NCBI GenBank assembly: GCA_003979345.1
Contig: RYVZ01000034.1
Location: forward strand, 1-30,797
DNA: 30,797 nt
From: Lachnospiraceae bacterium
Lineage (GTDB): Bacteria; Bacillota; Clostridia; Lachnospirales; Lachnospiraceae
Reading direction: 5' to 3'
Both the position numbers and the translations under genes were made by a program. Position 1 is the first letter of the stretch, and each line of letters starts with the position of its first letter. Below, piece by piece: positions 14,198-22,854 of this stretch. The notes beneath the pieces are model-generated. The model saw only the letters and a program-made list of their open reading frames with translations, did not search any database and was not told the DNA's origin.

Positions 14198-16936
14198 ATG
14201 AGTGAAAAATTAGTGCTGATAGACGGACATAGCATCCTGAACAGAGCATTTTACGGCGTCCCGGACTTGACGAACCGGGAGGGTCTGCACACGAATGCAG
14301 TTTACGGTTTTTTGAATATCATGTTTAAGATTCTGGAAGAAGAAAAACCGGAATATCTGACGGTTGCATTCGATGTGCATGCGCCGACGTTTCGTCATGC
14401 CATTTACGCGGAGTACAAGGGAACGAGAAAACCGATGCCTGACGAGCTTCGGGAGCAGGTGCCGGTCATGAAAGAGCTGCTTGCGGCAATGGACGTCTGT
14501 ATTGTGGAGCAGGCGGGGCTTGAGGCGGATGATCTGCTCGGCACACTTGCAAACAAGGCGCAGCAGAGAGGCATGGAAGTGGTGCTTGTATCCGGAGACC
14601 GCGATCTTTTACAGATCGCTTCGGAGCATATCAAAATACGGATTCCAAAGACCAAGGGTGCAAGAACCGAGGTGGAAGATTATTACGCGGCGGATGTGAA
14701 AGCTGCTTATCAGGTGACGCCGCAGGGATTTATTGACTTAAAAGCGCTCATGGGAGATACGGCGGACAATATTCCGGGCGTTCCGAAAGTCGGACAGAAG
14801 ACGGCAACGGATTTAATGGTGCGTTTCGGCTCTCTTGACGAGATTTATGCGCATGTTGATGAGATTGAGAAAAAAAGCATCAGGGAAAGCTTAAAGGAAA
14901 ACCGTACACTGGCGGAACTGAGCAAGACACTTGCGACGATCAATATCCATGCGGAATTTCCCTATGATTTCGAAAATGCGCGGGTTGGTGAATTTTTTAA
15001 TGAGAAGTCCTATTCTTATTTTCAGCGGCTTGGGTTTAAGCAATATTTGTCGCGCTTTTCGGATGTCCCGGCCGGAACCGGACAGAAGGAACCCACAGCG
15101 GTGTGCGAGCTGAAAGAACTGGCGAGCTTAACGGAGCTTGATAAGGTTCTTGACGAGGCAAAGGCAAGGGAGGCAGCAGCGATCGCCTGTGCGGGTTTTC
15201 GCGCAGAGAATGCGGGCGTGAAAAGCGGTTCGGACGGACAGATGCAGCTTGATCTTACACCGCATGAAGAACAGCTGATCATCGTGCTGGCGACGGATGA
15301 ACAGCATGCATGGCTAATGAGAACGCCGACATTTGAAGCGGAGATATTAAGAAAACGGTTTGGAGCACTTGCCTGCGAAGAAGGTAATGTGAGGCTGATC
15401 GCGTTCGATTGCAAGGCGCTGTACTCGCAGCTTGCGATTGAGAATATGCGTACATCAACAGAAGTGAGCCGTCATTTTTTTGACAGTAAGCTTGCCGCGT
15501 ATCTTTTGAATCCGTTAAAGAGCGACTATGAACCGCAGGATGTTGCATCCGAATATGCCAGCGTGACGATGGCGGGATATGCAGAGAGATTCGGGAAATT
15601 ATGCACGCGTGATGCATATGAGCAGAAGCCGGAGGAACTTGTAAATTATTTATACAATGTGGCGCGGACGGGAATGTTGGCGTATCCAAAGCTGAAGAAG
15701 GGGCTTGCCGATACGCAGATGGCGGCGCTGTTTCATGATGTGGAAATGCCGCTTTCCTATGTGCTATGCGATATGGAGGAGGCGGGAGTCCGCATTCGTC
15801 CGGAAGAGCTAAAAGCGTATGGAAATACGCTGGCAGAGCGGATGAACGTATTAGAACAGCAGATTTACGAGCAGGCGGGGGAGGCGTTTAACATTAACTC
15901 GCCCAAGCAGCTTGGCGAGATTTTGTTTGATAAGCTGCATATGAAAGGCGGTAAAAAAACAAAAACCGGATATTCAACGGCGGCGGATGTATTGGAGAAG
16001 CTTGCCGAGGAGCATCCGATCGTCAGGGATGTCTTGGAATACCGCGGGCTTGCAAAGCTGAAATCGACGTATGCGGACGGATTGGGCGGCTGTGCGGATG
16101 AAAACGACCGGATTCATACGACGTTTAACCAGACGATCACGGCGACCGGCAGGATCAGCTCCACGGAGCCGAACCTGCAGAACATTCCGATGCGTACCGA
16201 GCTTGGCAGGCTGATCCGTAAGAGCTTTATTCCGAAGGACGGCTATCTGTTTATGGATGCGGACTACTCCCAGATCGAACTTCGTATTTTGGCACATATG
16301 TCCGGAGATCATGAGCTGATCGAGGCGTATCATAAAGAGCAGGACATTCACCGCATTACCGCGGCGAAAGTGTTCCATACGCCGTTTGAGGAAGTGACGG
16401 ACTTGCAGCGGCGCAATGCCAAGGCAGTTAATTTCGGCATTGTGTACGGGATCAGCTCGTTCGGGTTAAGTCAGGATCTCAGTATCAGCAGGCAGGAGGC
16501 GTCCGCCTACATCGAGCAGTATTTTGCAACCTATCCGTCGATCAAGGCGTTTTTGGATAATGCCGTTTCGGATGCCAAAAAACATGGATACAGTACGACC
16601 ATGTACGGACGACGCAGGCCGATTCCGGAATTGAAATCTTCCAACTTCATGCAGCGGCAATTTGGCGAGCGTGTCGCCATGAATGCGCCGATACAGGGAA
16701 CGGCGGCGGATATCATGAAAATTGCGATGATTCATGTATTTGACAGACTGCGCAGTGAAAAACTCCGCTCAAGGCTGATCTTACAGATTCATGATGAATT
16801 GCTGATTGAAACGGCGCCGGAGGAAGAAGTGCAGGTGCGGGAGATCCTTTCAGGGGAGATGCAGCGTGCGGCGGAGTTATCCGTTGCATTGGCGGTAGAT
16901 CTTCACACCGGATCGAACTGGTATGAAGCAAAATGA
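14198..16936 (+). CDS. polA: DNA polymerase I
   Basis: PolA (912 residues) fills gaps and removes RNA primers during replication and repair. The 5'-3' exonuclease domain occupies about residues 1-290 (VLIDGHSILNRAFYG, EADDLLG, GDRDLLQ, GDTADNIPGVPKVGQKTA). The middle 3'-5' exonuclease domain (about 300-500) lacks the DxE metal-binding motif; the matching segment reads IACAGF. The polymerase domain has motif A DADYSQIELR (Asp687), motif B with RRNAKAVNFGIVYG, and motif C QIHDEL (Asp866, Glu867). Loss of proofreading residues is common in Gram-positive Pol I. ATG 14198 (MSEKLVLIDG) is preferred, with AAAGGG about 11 nt upstream; an in-frame GTG at 14171 would lie ahead of that ribosome site. 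Confidence 0.98.
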   Translation: MSEKLVLIDGHSILNRAFYGVPDLTNREGLHTNAVYGFLNIMFKILEEEKPEYLTVAFDVHAPTFRHAIYAEYKGTRKPMPDELREQVPVMKELLAAMDVCIVEQAGLEADDLLGTLANKAQQRGMEVVLVSGDRDLLQIASEHIKIRIPKTKGARTEVEDYYAADVKAAYQVTPQGFIDLKALMGDTADNIPGVPKVGQKTATDLMVRFGSLDEIYAHVDEIEKKSIRESLKENRTLAELSKTLATINIHAEFPYDFENARVGEFFNEKSYSYFQRLGFKQYLSRFSDVPAGTGQKEPTAVCELKELASLTELDKVLDEAKAREAAAIACAGFRAENAGVKSGSDGQMQLDLTPHEEQLIIVLATDEQHAWLMRTPTFEAEILRKRFGALACEEGNVRLIAFDCKALYSQLAIENMRTSTEVSRHFFDSKLAAYLLNPLKSDYEPQDVASEYASVTMAGYAERFGKLCTRDAYEQKPEELVNYLYNVARTGMLAYPKLKKGLADTQMAALFHDVEMPLSYVLCDMEEAGVRIRPEELKAYGNTLAERMNVLEQQIYEQAGEAFNINSPKQLGEILFDKLHMKGGKKTKTGYSTAADVLEKLAEEHPIVRDVLEYRGLAKLKSTYADGLGGCADENDRIHTTFNQTITATGRISSTEPNLQNIPMRTELGRLIRKSFIPKDGYLFMDADYSQIELRILAHMSGDHELIEAYHKEQDIHRITAAKVFHTPFEEVTDLQRRNAKAVNFGIVYGISSFGLSQDLSISRQEASAYIEQYFATYPSIKAFLDNAVSDAKKHGYSTTMYGRRRPIPELKSSNFMQRQFGERVAMNAPIQGTAADIMKIAMIHVFDRLRSEKLRSRLILQIHDELLIETAPEEEVQVREILSGEMQRAAELSVALAVDLHTGSNWYEAK

Positions 16937-17053
16937 GAAGAAATTATGTTGTGAAGTGATGACAAAAGCGTCGAAGCAGGTTTCAGATGGATGATCCATA
17001 TGAATGAACTGTTCAAATGAGCAGCGGGCAATCAAAAGCATGAGGAGCCGGAT

Positions 17054-17662
17054 GTGAAGATCATTGGAATCACGGGAGGCGTGGGCGCGGGGAAAACCAT
17101 GCTTCTCCATTACATAGAGACCCATTATTTGTGCAGGGTGATTTATGCCGATCTTGCGGCAAAAAAACTTCAGGAAAAGGGCGCAGCCTGTTATGAGGCG
17201 CTTGTGGAACTGCTTGGCGGGAGCGTTCTCTGTGATGACGGTAGCATTGATAAGGGGAAGATGGCGCAGAAGATCTTTCATGATGATAGATTGATCAAAG
17301 CGGTCAACGCAATTGTTCATCCGGCAGTGAAGCAATTCATTTTGGCAGAGATTGCAAAGGAAAGACATGCGCCTTGTGTCGATTATTTTTTTGTTGAGGG
17401 GGCGCTCCTGATCGAGGAGCATTACGATGAGATCTGTGATGAGCTTTGGTATGTCTATGCAGACGGTCATGCGCGCAGGAAAAGGATCACGGATACACGG
17501 GGGTACACCGCGGAAAAAGCGGACGCGATCATGAAAAGCCAGCTTTCGGATGAGGAGTTCCGCAGTCATTGTCAGGTCGTCATCGATAACAGCGGCACGC
17601 CGGAGGAAGCGTACAGGCAGATCAATATGCAGTTAGGGGGGATGGGACATGGACTTTGCTAA
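17054..17662 (+). CDS. coaE: Dephospho-CoA kinase
   Basis: CoaE phosphorylates the ribose of dephospho-CoA, the last step of coenzyme A synthesis. The 202-residue protein starts MKIIGITGGVGAGKT, with the P-loop at residues 8-15, then the ADxxAK segment near 33, VEGALLIE around 118, and a lid-type arginine segment with ARRKRI. The start is a GTG at 17054 with GAGGAG 6 nt upstream; the ATG two bases earlier is in another frame and meets a stop at once. It follows polA by 117 nt, a common gene order in clostridia, and its end overlaps the next gene by 14 nt, so the two are translationally linked. Confidence 0.95.
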   Translation: MKIIGITGGVGAGKTMLLHYIETHYLCRVIYADLAAKKLQEKGAACYEALVELLGGSVLCDDGSIDKGKMAQKIFHDDRLIKAVNAIVHPAVKQFILAEIAKERHAPCVDYFFVEGALLIEEHYDEICDELWYVYADGHARRKRITDTRGYTAEKADAIMKSQLSDEEFRSHCQVVIDNSGTPEEAYRQINMQLGGMGHGLC

Positions 17663-19994
17663 ATATGCAGGGCAGACCGTATTCGGTCTTGATATCGGGA
17701 CGAGAAGCGTTGTTGGCACGGTCGGTTACCGGTCGGGGGATCAATTTATCGTGATCGCGCAGAAATCGGTGGAACATGAGACCCGTTCCATGCTGGACGG
17801 CCAGATTCATGACATTGCACAGGTCGGCGCTACGATTGCGCTCGTGAGGGACGAGCTTCAAAAAAATACGGGACTTACGCTGAAAGATGTGTGTATCGCA
17901 GCCGCAGGGCGCGTACTGCGCACGGAAAAGGTGCGTGTCGGTATTGATTATGAACAGGAGCATGATGTCACACAGGAAGATATTTACGGTCTTGAGGCGC
18001 TTGGCGTGGAAAAAGCGTACCGTCAGTTTTCCGAGGCGAACGGAACAGAACTTCGTTTTTACTGCGTCGGCTCGACCGTGATCAAATACTATTTGAATGA
18101 TTATCCGATCGGAAATTTGGAAAACCACCGGGCGCGCAAGATTGAGGTGGAAATGATCGCCACATTTCTGCCGGATGAGGTTGTGGACGGATTGTATAAG
18201 GCGGTCGGGTCTGCCGGACTGCAGGTTGTGAACCTGACGCTGGAACCGATCGCGGCGATCCAGGTAGCAATTCCACAGATGTATCGGATGCTGAACATCG
18301 CACTTGTGGACGTCGGTGCGGGAACCTCGGATATTTCCATCACGAAAGAGGGCAGCATCGTCGCCTACGGCATGATTCCGGTTGCGGGAGATTCGTTGAC
18401 TGAAGTGGTTGCCCAGCACTGTCTCGTAGATTTTAATACGGCGGAGCAGATCAAGCGAGGGATCTGTGAAAAGGAAAATGTCACTTATCGGGATATTATG
18501 GGACTGGAGCAGACCATTTCGAGAGAGGATGCGCTTTTGGTCATGCAGGAACGCATTGATGCGATGGCAAAGCTGGCGGCGGATAAGATCAAGGAATTGA
18601 ATGGCGGAAAACCGGTCAGCGCCGTGTTTGTCGTCGGCGGGGGCGGTAAGATCTTAGGATATGAAGAAGCGCTTGCAAAAGAGCTTGATATCGTAAAGGA
18701 GCGCGTGGCGCTCCGCGGCGAGGAAGTGATGCAGAAGATTCGTTTTGTACAGGAGGACGTAAAGAAGGACTCCTTGCTTGTGACGCCGATCGGGATCTGT
18801 CTGTGCTTTTATGAACAAAGTAATCATTTCATACATGTGACGCTCAACCATAAGCGTGTCAAGCTTTATGATAATTCGCATCTGGCGGTCGTTGACGCGG
18901 TAATGCAGGCGGATTTTCCGAATGCCGACATGTTTCCGAAACGCGGGCAGGAACTTGTATTTATGTTGAACGGAAAGCCGAGACATATCCGCGGTGAGGC
19001 GGGCGAGGCGGCCGTCATCCATGTCAACGGAGCACCGGCAGATATTGCAACGCCGATTCACGCCAATGATATGATCGATGTACAGACGTCCACGGCGGGG
19101 GCGCCTGCATCATGTACGATCGGAAGGCTGCCGGAGTACCATGCGTCGATCCGTATCCGCGTCAACGGAAAAGAGATAGATCTGCCTAAATATGCATTAG
19201 TCAATGGCGCGTTGCAGTCGGAATATTATGAGATCGAACAAAATGATGTGATAGAGATCAATAATTATTATACGGTAGAGCACTTAAAAAAGTTTTTGGA
19301 GCTGGATCACAGCGGACAGCGTCTGATCGTCAATCATATGCCTGCGGATGAACAGACCCGCGTGTATGAGAACTTTTCCGTTGAATGGGGCGAAGCGGCG
19401 TCCGGCAGTTATGCAAATGTAAATGAGGCTGAGGTCGAAAGCTGGCTGACGGAAGCGGAGCGCGCGGAGCGGGGGCTTCTGCCACGGGAAGAGAGAGCGG
19501 AGCGGTGGAATGCCGATCCGGCGCCTGAAGCATCGGCGTATCAGGCAGACGGACAAGTTGTGAGCGCACGAAACGCCGGGGCACAGACCGGAGGACAGGC
19601 TGTGGAAGCGCAGAACGCCGGATCACAGACAGGCGGACAGGCTGTGGAAGCGCAGAACGCCGGGCCACAGACAGGCGGACAGGCTGTGGGGACACAGGAC
19701 ATCGGATCACGGGCAGAAGGACAGTGTGTGAACGGGCAGGCAGTGAAAGATAAGCCGGTACCGGGAACAGACGTCCAGACGGAGACCCGAACGGTTACTG
19801 TCATGGTGAACGGTGCTCCCGTTACAATGAACGGCAAGAAGAGTTATATTTATGTAGACGTGTTTGATTATATAGATTTTGATTTATCCACACCGCATGG
19901 GAGCTGCGTTGTAACGAAGCGGAATGGAGAGAATGCAGGTTATGTGGATGTGCTTGCGGACGGAGACGATTTGGAGATTTACTGGGAGAAATAG
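17649..19994 (+). CDS. FtsA/PilM-type actin-like ATPase with long C-terminal extension
   Basis: The first 400 residues form an actin-like ATPase of the FtsA/PilM class: phosphate-1 loop FGLDIGTRSV (12-21), an SHS2-like insertion with VEMIATFLPDEV, phosphate-2 loop VDVGAGTSDIS, and the adenosine motif VFVVGGGGKILG. FtsA itself is about 420 residues, but this protein has 781. The extension contains segments that look like repeated small beta-grasp-like units, each with a V/MxVNG turn (FMLNGKP, IHVNGAP, IRVNGKE, VMVNGAP), then a 14-residue Gly/Gln-rich repeat (about 642-697), then a final VNG module. It is probably cytoplasmic and membrane-associated, in cell division or an envelope machine. It lacks a recognisable C-terminal amphipathic membrane helix of classical FtsA and is not beside ftsZ, so ftsA is not given as a symbol. 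GGGGGG lies about 7 nt before the ATG. Confidence 0.85.
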   Translation: MDFAKYAGQTVFGLDIGTRSVVGTVGYRSGDQFIVIAQKSVEHETRSMLDGQIHDIAQVGATIALVRDELQKNTGLTLKDVCIAAAGRVLRTEKVRVGIDYEQEHDVTQEDIYGLEALGVEKAYRQFSEANGTELRFYCVGSTVIKYYLNDYPIGNLENHRARKIEVEMIATFLPDEVVDGLYKAVGSAGLQVVNLTLEPIAAIQVAIPQMYRMLNIALVDVGAGTSDISITKEGSIVAYGMIPVAGDSLTEVVAQHCLVDFNTAEQIKRGICEKENVTYRDIMGLEQTISREDALLVMQERIDAMAKLAADKIKELNGGKPVSAVFVVGGGGKILGYEEALAKELDIVKERVALRGEEVMQKIRFVQEDVKKDSLLVTPIGICLCFYEQSNHFIHVTLNHKRVKLYDNSHLAVVDAVMQADFPNADMFPKRGQELVFMLNGKPRHIRGEAGEAAVIHVNGAPADIATPIHANDMIDVQTSTAGAPASCTIGRLPEYHASIRIRVNGKEIDLPKYALVNGALQSEYYEIEQNDVIEINNYYTVEHLKKFLELDHSGQRLIVNHMPADEQTRVYENFSVEWGEAASGSYANVNEAEVESWLTEAERAERGLLPREERAERWNADPAPEASAYQADGQVVSARNAGAQTGGQAVEAQNAGSQTGGQAVEAQNAGPQTGGQAVGTQDIGSRAEGQCVNGQAVKDKPVPGTDVQTETRTVTVMVNGAPVTMNGKKSYIYVDVFDYIDFDLSTPHGSCVVTKRNGENAGYVDVLADGDDLEIYWEK
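19572..19739 (+). repeat. 42-bp in-frame tandem repeat in the FtsA-like gene (four copies)
   Basis: Units of 14 codons begin at 19572, 19614, 19656 and 19698. The first three encode NAG-x-QTGGQAV-xxQ and are nearly identical; the fourth (DIGSRAEGQCVNGQ) has diverged. They form a flexible linker between the beta-grasp-like region and the last module, and their number may vary among strains. Confidence 0.9.
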
Positions 19995-20087
19995 AACAGG
20001 ATCAGAAAAAGACAGCCTGGACCGTGGGAAGGGCACAGAATAGTCGTATTACGAAAGAGTTTGGCAGAAAGGCGCGGTTGATTCATA

Positions 20088-20885
20088 ATGAGAATGTGCA
20101 GTATTGCCAGCGGAAGCAGCGGAAATTGTATTTATGTGGGGTCAGAGAGTACACATCTGCTTGTGGATGCGGGCATCAGCGGCAAAAAAATAACGGAAGG
20201 CGTGGAGGCGCTTGGCGTATCCATGCAGGATATTGACGGGATCTTGATCACCCATGAACATAATGATCATGTGAACGGGTTAGGAGTGCTTGCGAGAAAG
20301 TATGAAATTCCGATCTATGCGACGGCAGGTACGATCCGCGCGATCCGGAATATGGGGAGCCTCGGAGCGATTGACGGAGCGCTGTTTCAGACGATCAGGC
20401 AGCAGGAAAAATTTACAGTAAAGGACATTATGGTGAATACACTTCCCATATCCCATGATGCGGCGGAGCCGGTTGCTTATAAATTTGCATGCGATGGTAA
20501 GCGGATGGCTGTTGTAACTGACCTTGGAACCTACGACGATGTGACAACGGCATCGCTGCAGCAGATGGATGTCATATTGATGGAAGCGAATCACGATATC
20601 CGCATGCTTGAGGCGGGACCGTACCCTTATCCGCTCAAGAGGCGCATTTTAGGGGATAGCGGGCATTTGTGTAATGAGGCGTCCGGTCAGCTATTGTGCG
20701 CGCTCCTGCATGATCATATGAAGACGATCATGCTCGGACATTTAAGCAGGGAGAATAATCTGCCGGAGCTTGCTTATGAAACGGTGCGGCTGGAAATTAC
20801 AAACGGGGATAATCCTTACCGTGCGGATGATTTTCAGATTCTTGTTGCAAATCGGAGTGAGCGGTCAAAAGTCATTGAGGTGTGA
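20088..20885 (+). CDS. Metallo-beta-lactamase-fold hydrolase, YycJ/WalJ type
   Basis: The 265-residue protein begins MRMCSIASGSSGNC, as in the YycJ/WalJ family, and carries the metal motif THEHNDH (His56, His58, Asp60, His61) plus later ligands in ISHDAAEP, TDLGTY and LGHLSREN. WalJ proteins are metal-dependent exonucleases or nucleases tied to DNA repair and, in bacilli, to the WalRK operon. Here it is not next to walRK but follows the FtsA-like gene by about 90 nt. ATG 20088 is used because the family conserves the MR(M/I)CSIASGS start; AGAAAGG is 15 nt upstream, a poor distance. The family is clear; the exact substrate is inferred. Confidence 0.85.
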   Translation: MRMCSIASGSSGNCIYVGSESTHLLVDAGISGKKITEGVEALGVSMQDIDGILITHEHNDHVNGLGVLARKYEIPIYATAGTIRAIRNMGSLGAIDGALFQTIRQQEKFTVKDIMVNTLPISHDAAEPVAYKFACDGKRMAVVTDLGTYDDVTTASLQQMDVILMEANHDIRMLEAGPYPYPLKRRILGDSGHLCNEASGQLLCALLHDHMKTIMLGHLSRENNLPELAYETVRLEITNGDNPYRADDFQILVANRSERSKVIEV

Positions 20886-21002
20886 ATGCCTGTTTACAGA
20901 TGATGATTATGCAGATAAAGACGAGACATGGGGCATCTTGTCTGATCGAAGCGGGGATTTCCAAGGGCAGGATGTTATGATGGAGAGAAAGGAACAGAAA
21001 AA

Positions 21003-21275
21003 ATGAAAAAATCAATTATTACAGTCGTAGGAAAAGATACGGTTGGCATTATTGCAAAAGTGTGTACATATCTGGCGGAGCAGGGGATCAATATACTCGA
21101 TATTTCTCAGACCATTGTGCAGGATTATTTTAATATGATGATGATTGTGGATATGAGCGGCGCGGCGAAGCCGTTTCAGGAAGTGATCGCGGATCTGAAT
21201 GTGATCGGGGATGAAATCGGCGTTGTGATCAAATGCCAGCTGGAAGATATTTTCAATCAAATGCATCGCATTTGA
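21003..21275 (+). CDS. ACT-domain protein, UPF0237 family
   Basis: The 90-residue protein is a single ACT domain: a beta-strand start IITVVGKDTVGIIAKV, a helix with CTYLAEQGINILD, then FNMMMIVDM. ACT domains bind amino acids or similar small ligands, and here no enzyme is fused. It is directly upstream of the UPF0210 gene, a pairing that recurs in clostridia and other bacteria and suggests a shared function. AGAAAGGAA lies about 8 nt before the ATG. Its last codons (MHRI-stop) lie in the first unit of a 21-bp tandem repeat. The ligand is unknown. Confidence 0.9.
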   Translation: MKKSIITVVGKDTVGIIAKVCTYLAEQGINILDISQTIVQDYFNMMMIVDMSGAAKPFQEVIADLNVIGDEIGVVIKCQLEDIFNQMHRI

Positions 21276-21318
21276 TGGCAGATGCATCGCATTTGATGGC
21301 AGATGCATTGCATTTGAT
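21261..21318 (+). repeat. 21-bp tandem repeat covering the ACT gene 3' end
   Basis: The unit ATGCATCGCATTTGATGGCAG begins at 21261 (described by position; key part ATGCATCGC) and includes the stop codon of the ACT gene. A second exact copy follows at 21282-21302 and a partial third, with one mismatch, at 21303-21318. The period of seven codons keeps the frame, so each copy repeats MHRI-stop. Confidence 0.93.
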
Positions 21319-21443
21319 TTCGGTTCATGAAATCTGACTTCCTGTCATGCGCCTGCATCGGCGGGCGATCGTTGATTGGAACCATGACAGAAAAGGCGGC
21401 TTTGCTGTGAAATGAACGAAGCAGGGCGAGAAGGAGAACGGAT

Positions 21444-22808
21444 ATGATCAATATATTTGAAGTGGCAGAAACAAATAAAATGATTGAGAAAGAGAATTTA
21501 GATGTGCGTACGATCACACTTGGTATCAGTCTGCTCAATTGTATCGACAGTGACCTCCGCAGAGCGAAAGAAAAAATCTATGAAAAGATCACAACACTGT
21601 CAGAAAAGCTTGTCAGCACAGGGGAATATATCGAAGCGGAGTTTGGGATCCCGATTGTGAACAAACGGATCTCCGTGACACCTATTTCACTGGCGGGGGG
21701 TGCGGTATGCAGAAGTGCGGACGATTTTGTGGAGCTTGCAAAGACGCTGGACCGTGCGGGCAAGTCAGTTGGAGTGAATTTTGTTGGAGGTTATTCTGCG
21801 TTGGTGTCGAAAGGCATGACGAAAGCGGATGAAATGCTGATCCGTTCCATTCCACAGGCGCTTGCCGAGACGGAGATCGTGTGCAGTTCGGTTAATCTGG
21901 CGTCCACCAAGACCGGAATGAATATGGATGCGGTCAGACTCATGGGCGAAGTGATCAAAGAAACTGCGGAGCGCACGGCGAGGCAGGATTCTTTGGGATG
22001 TGCCAAATTAGTCGTATTCTGTAACGCGCCGGATGACAATCCGTTTATGGCGGGTGCGTTTCATGGTGTGACGGAGGCGGATGCGGTCATCAATGTCGGC
22101 GTCAGCGGACCGGGCGTAGTGAAAACTGCGTTGGAGAAAGTGCGCGGTGAGAATTTTGAAGTGCTCTGTGAGACGATTAAAAAGACGGCGTTCAAGGTAA
22201 CGCGTGTCGGACAGCTTGTGGCAAAAGAAGCGTCACGGCTTTTGGAGGTACCGTTTGGGATCGTGGATCTTTCCCTTGCGCCGACGCCTGCAGTCGGTGA
22301 CAGTGTTGCAGACATTTTGCATGAGATCGGCCTGGAGTATGCGGGAGCGCCCGGAACGACGGCTGCGCTCGCGCTTTTGAACGATCAGGTTAAGAAGGGC
22401 GGTGTCATGGCGTCCTCCTATGTGGGAGGGTTGAGCGGGGCATTTATACCGGTCAGCGAGGATCAGGGGATGATCGATGCCGTGACAGCCGGTGCGCTCA
22501 CGTTGGAAAAGCTAGAGGCAATGACCTGTGTATGCTCGGTCGGTCTGGATATGATCGCGATTCCGGGAGATACGAAAGCGACGACGATCTCCGGTATGAT
22601 TGCGGATGAAATGGCAATCGGTATGATTAACCAGAAAACGACTGCGGTCAGACTCATTCCGGTTGTCGGAAAGCAGGTCGGTGAGAAAGTGGAGTTTGGG
22701 GGATTGCTCGGCTATGCGCCGATCATGCCGGTGAATCCGTTTTCCTGTGACGCGTTTGTTGAAAGGGGCGGCAGGATACCGGCACCGATCCACAGCTTTA
22801 AGAATTAA
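21444..22808 (+). CDS. UPF0210 family protein (PFL-like)
   Basis: This 454-residue protein belongs to UPF0210 (DUF711), related in fold to glycyl-radical/PFL-like barrels but lacking a glycyl-radical motif at its C-terminus. It starts MINIFEVAETNKMIEKENLDVRTITLG-like, with internal markers PISLAGGAV, FVGGYSALVSKG, LAPTPAVGDSVADIL and PVNPFSCDAFVERGGRIPAPIHS near the end. No signal peptide or membrane helix is seen. The function of the family is not established. It follows the ACT-domain gene by about 170 nt, the usual UPF0237-UPF0210 order, with AGAAGGAG about 9 nt upstream of the ATG. Confidence 0.93.
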   Translation: MINIFEVAETNKMIEKENLDVRTITLGISLLNCIDSDLRRAKEKIYEKITTLSEKLVSTGEYIEAEFGIPIVNKRISVTPISLAGGAVCRSADDFVELAKTLDRAGKSVGVNFVGGYSALVSKGMTKADEMLIRSIPQALAETEIVCSSVNLASTKTGMNMDAVRLMGEVIKETAERTARQDSLGCAKLVVFCNAPDDNPFMAGAFHGVTEADAVINVGVSGPGVVKTALEKVRGENFEVLCETIKKTAFKVTRVGQLVAKEASRLLEVPFGIVDLSLAPTPAVGDSVADILHEIGLEYAGAPGTTAALALLNDQVKKGGVMASSYVGGLSGAFIPVSEDQGMIDAVTAGALTLEKLEAMTCVCSVGLDMIAIPGDTKATTISGMIADEMAIGMINQKTTAVRLIPVVGKQVGEKVEFGGLLGYAPIMPVNPFSCDAFVERGGRIPAPIHSFKN

Positions 22809-22854
22809 ATAGCTTTATGAATTTTAACAAAGGAAGAAAGAAGGAATTGCTAAA

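Noticed and set aside
17622..18419. Minus-strand frame of 265 residues opposite the FtsA-like gene
   Set aside because: It overlaps a clear actin-like ATPase gene, has no family features and no ribosome site.
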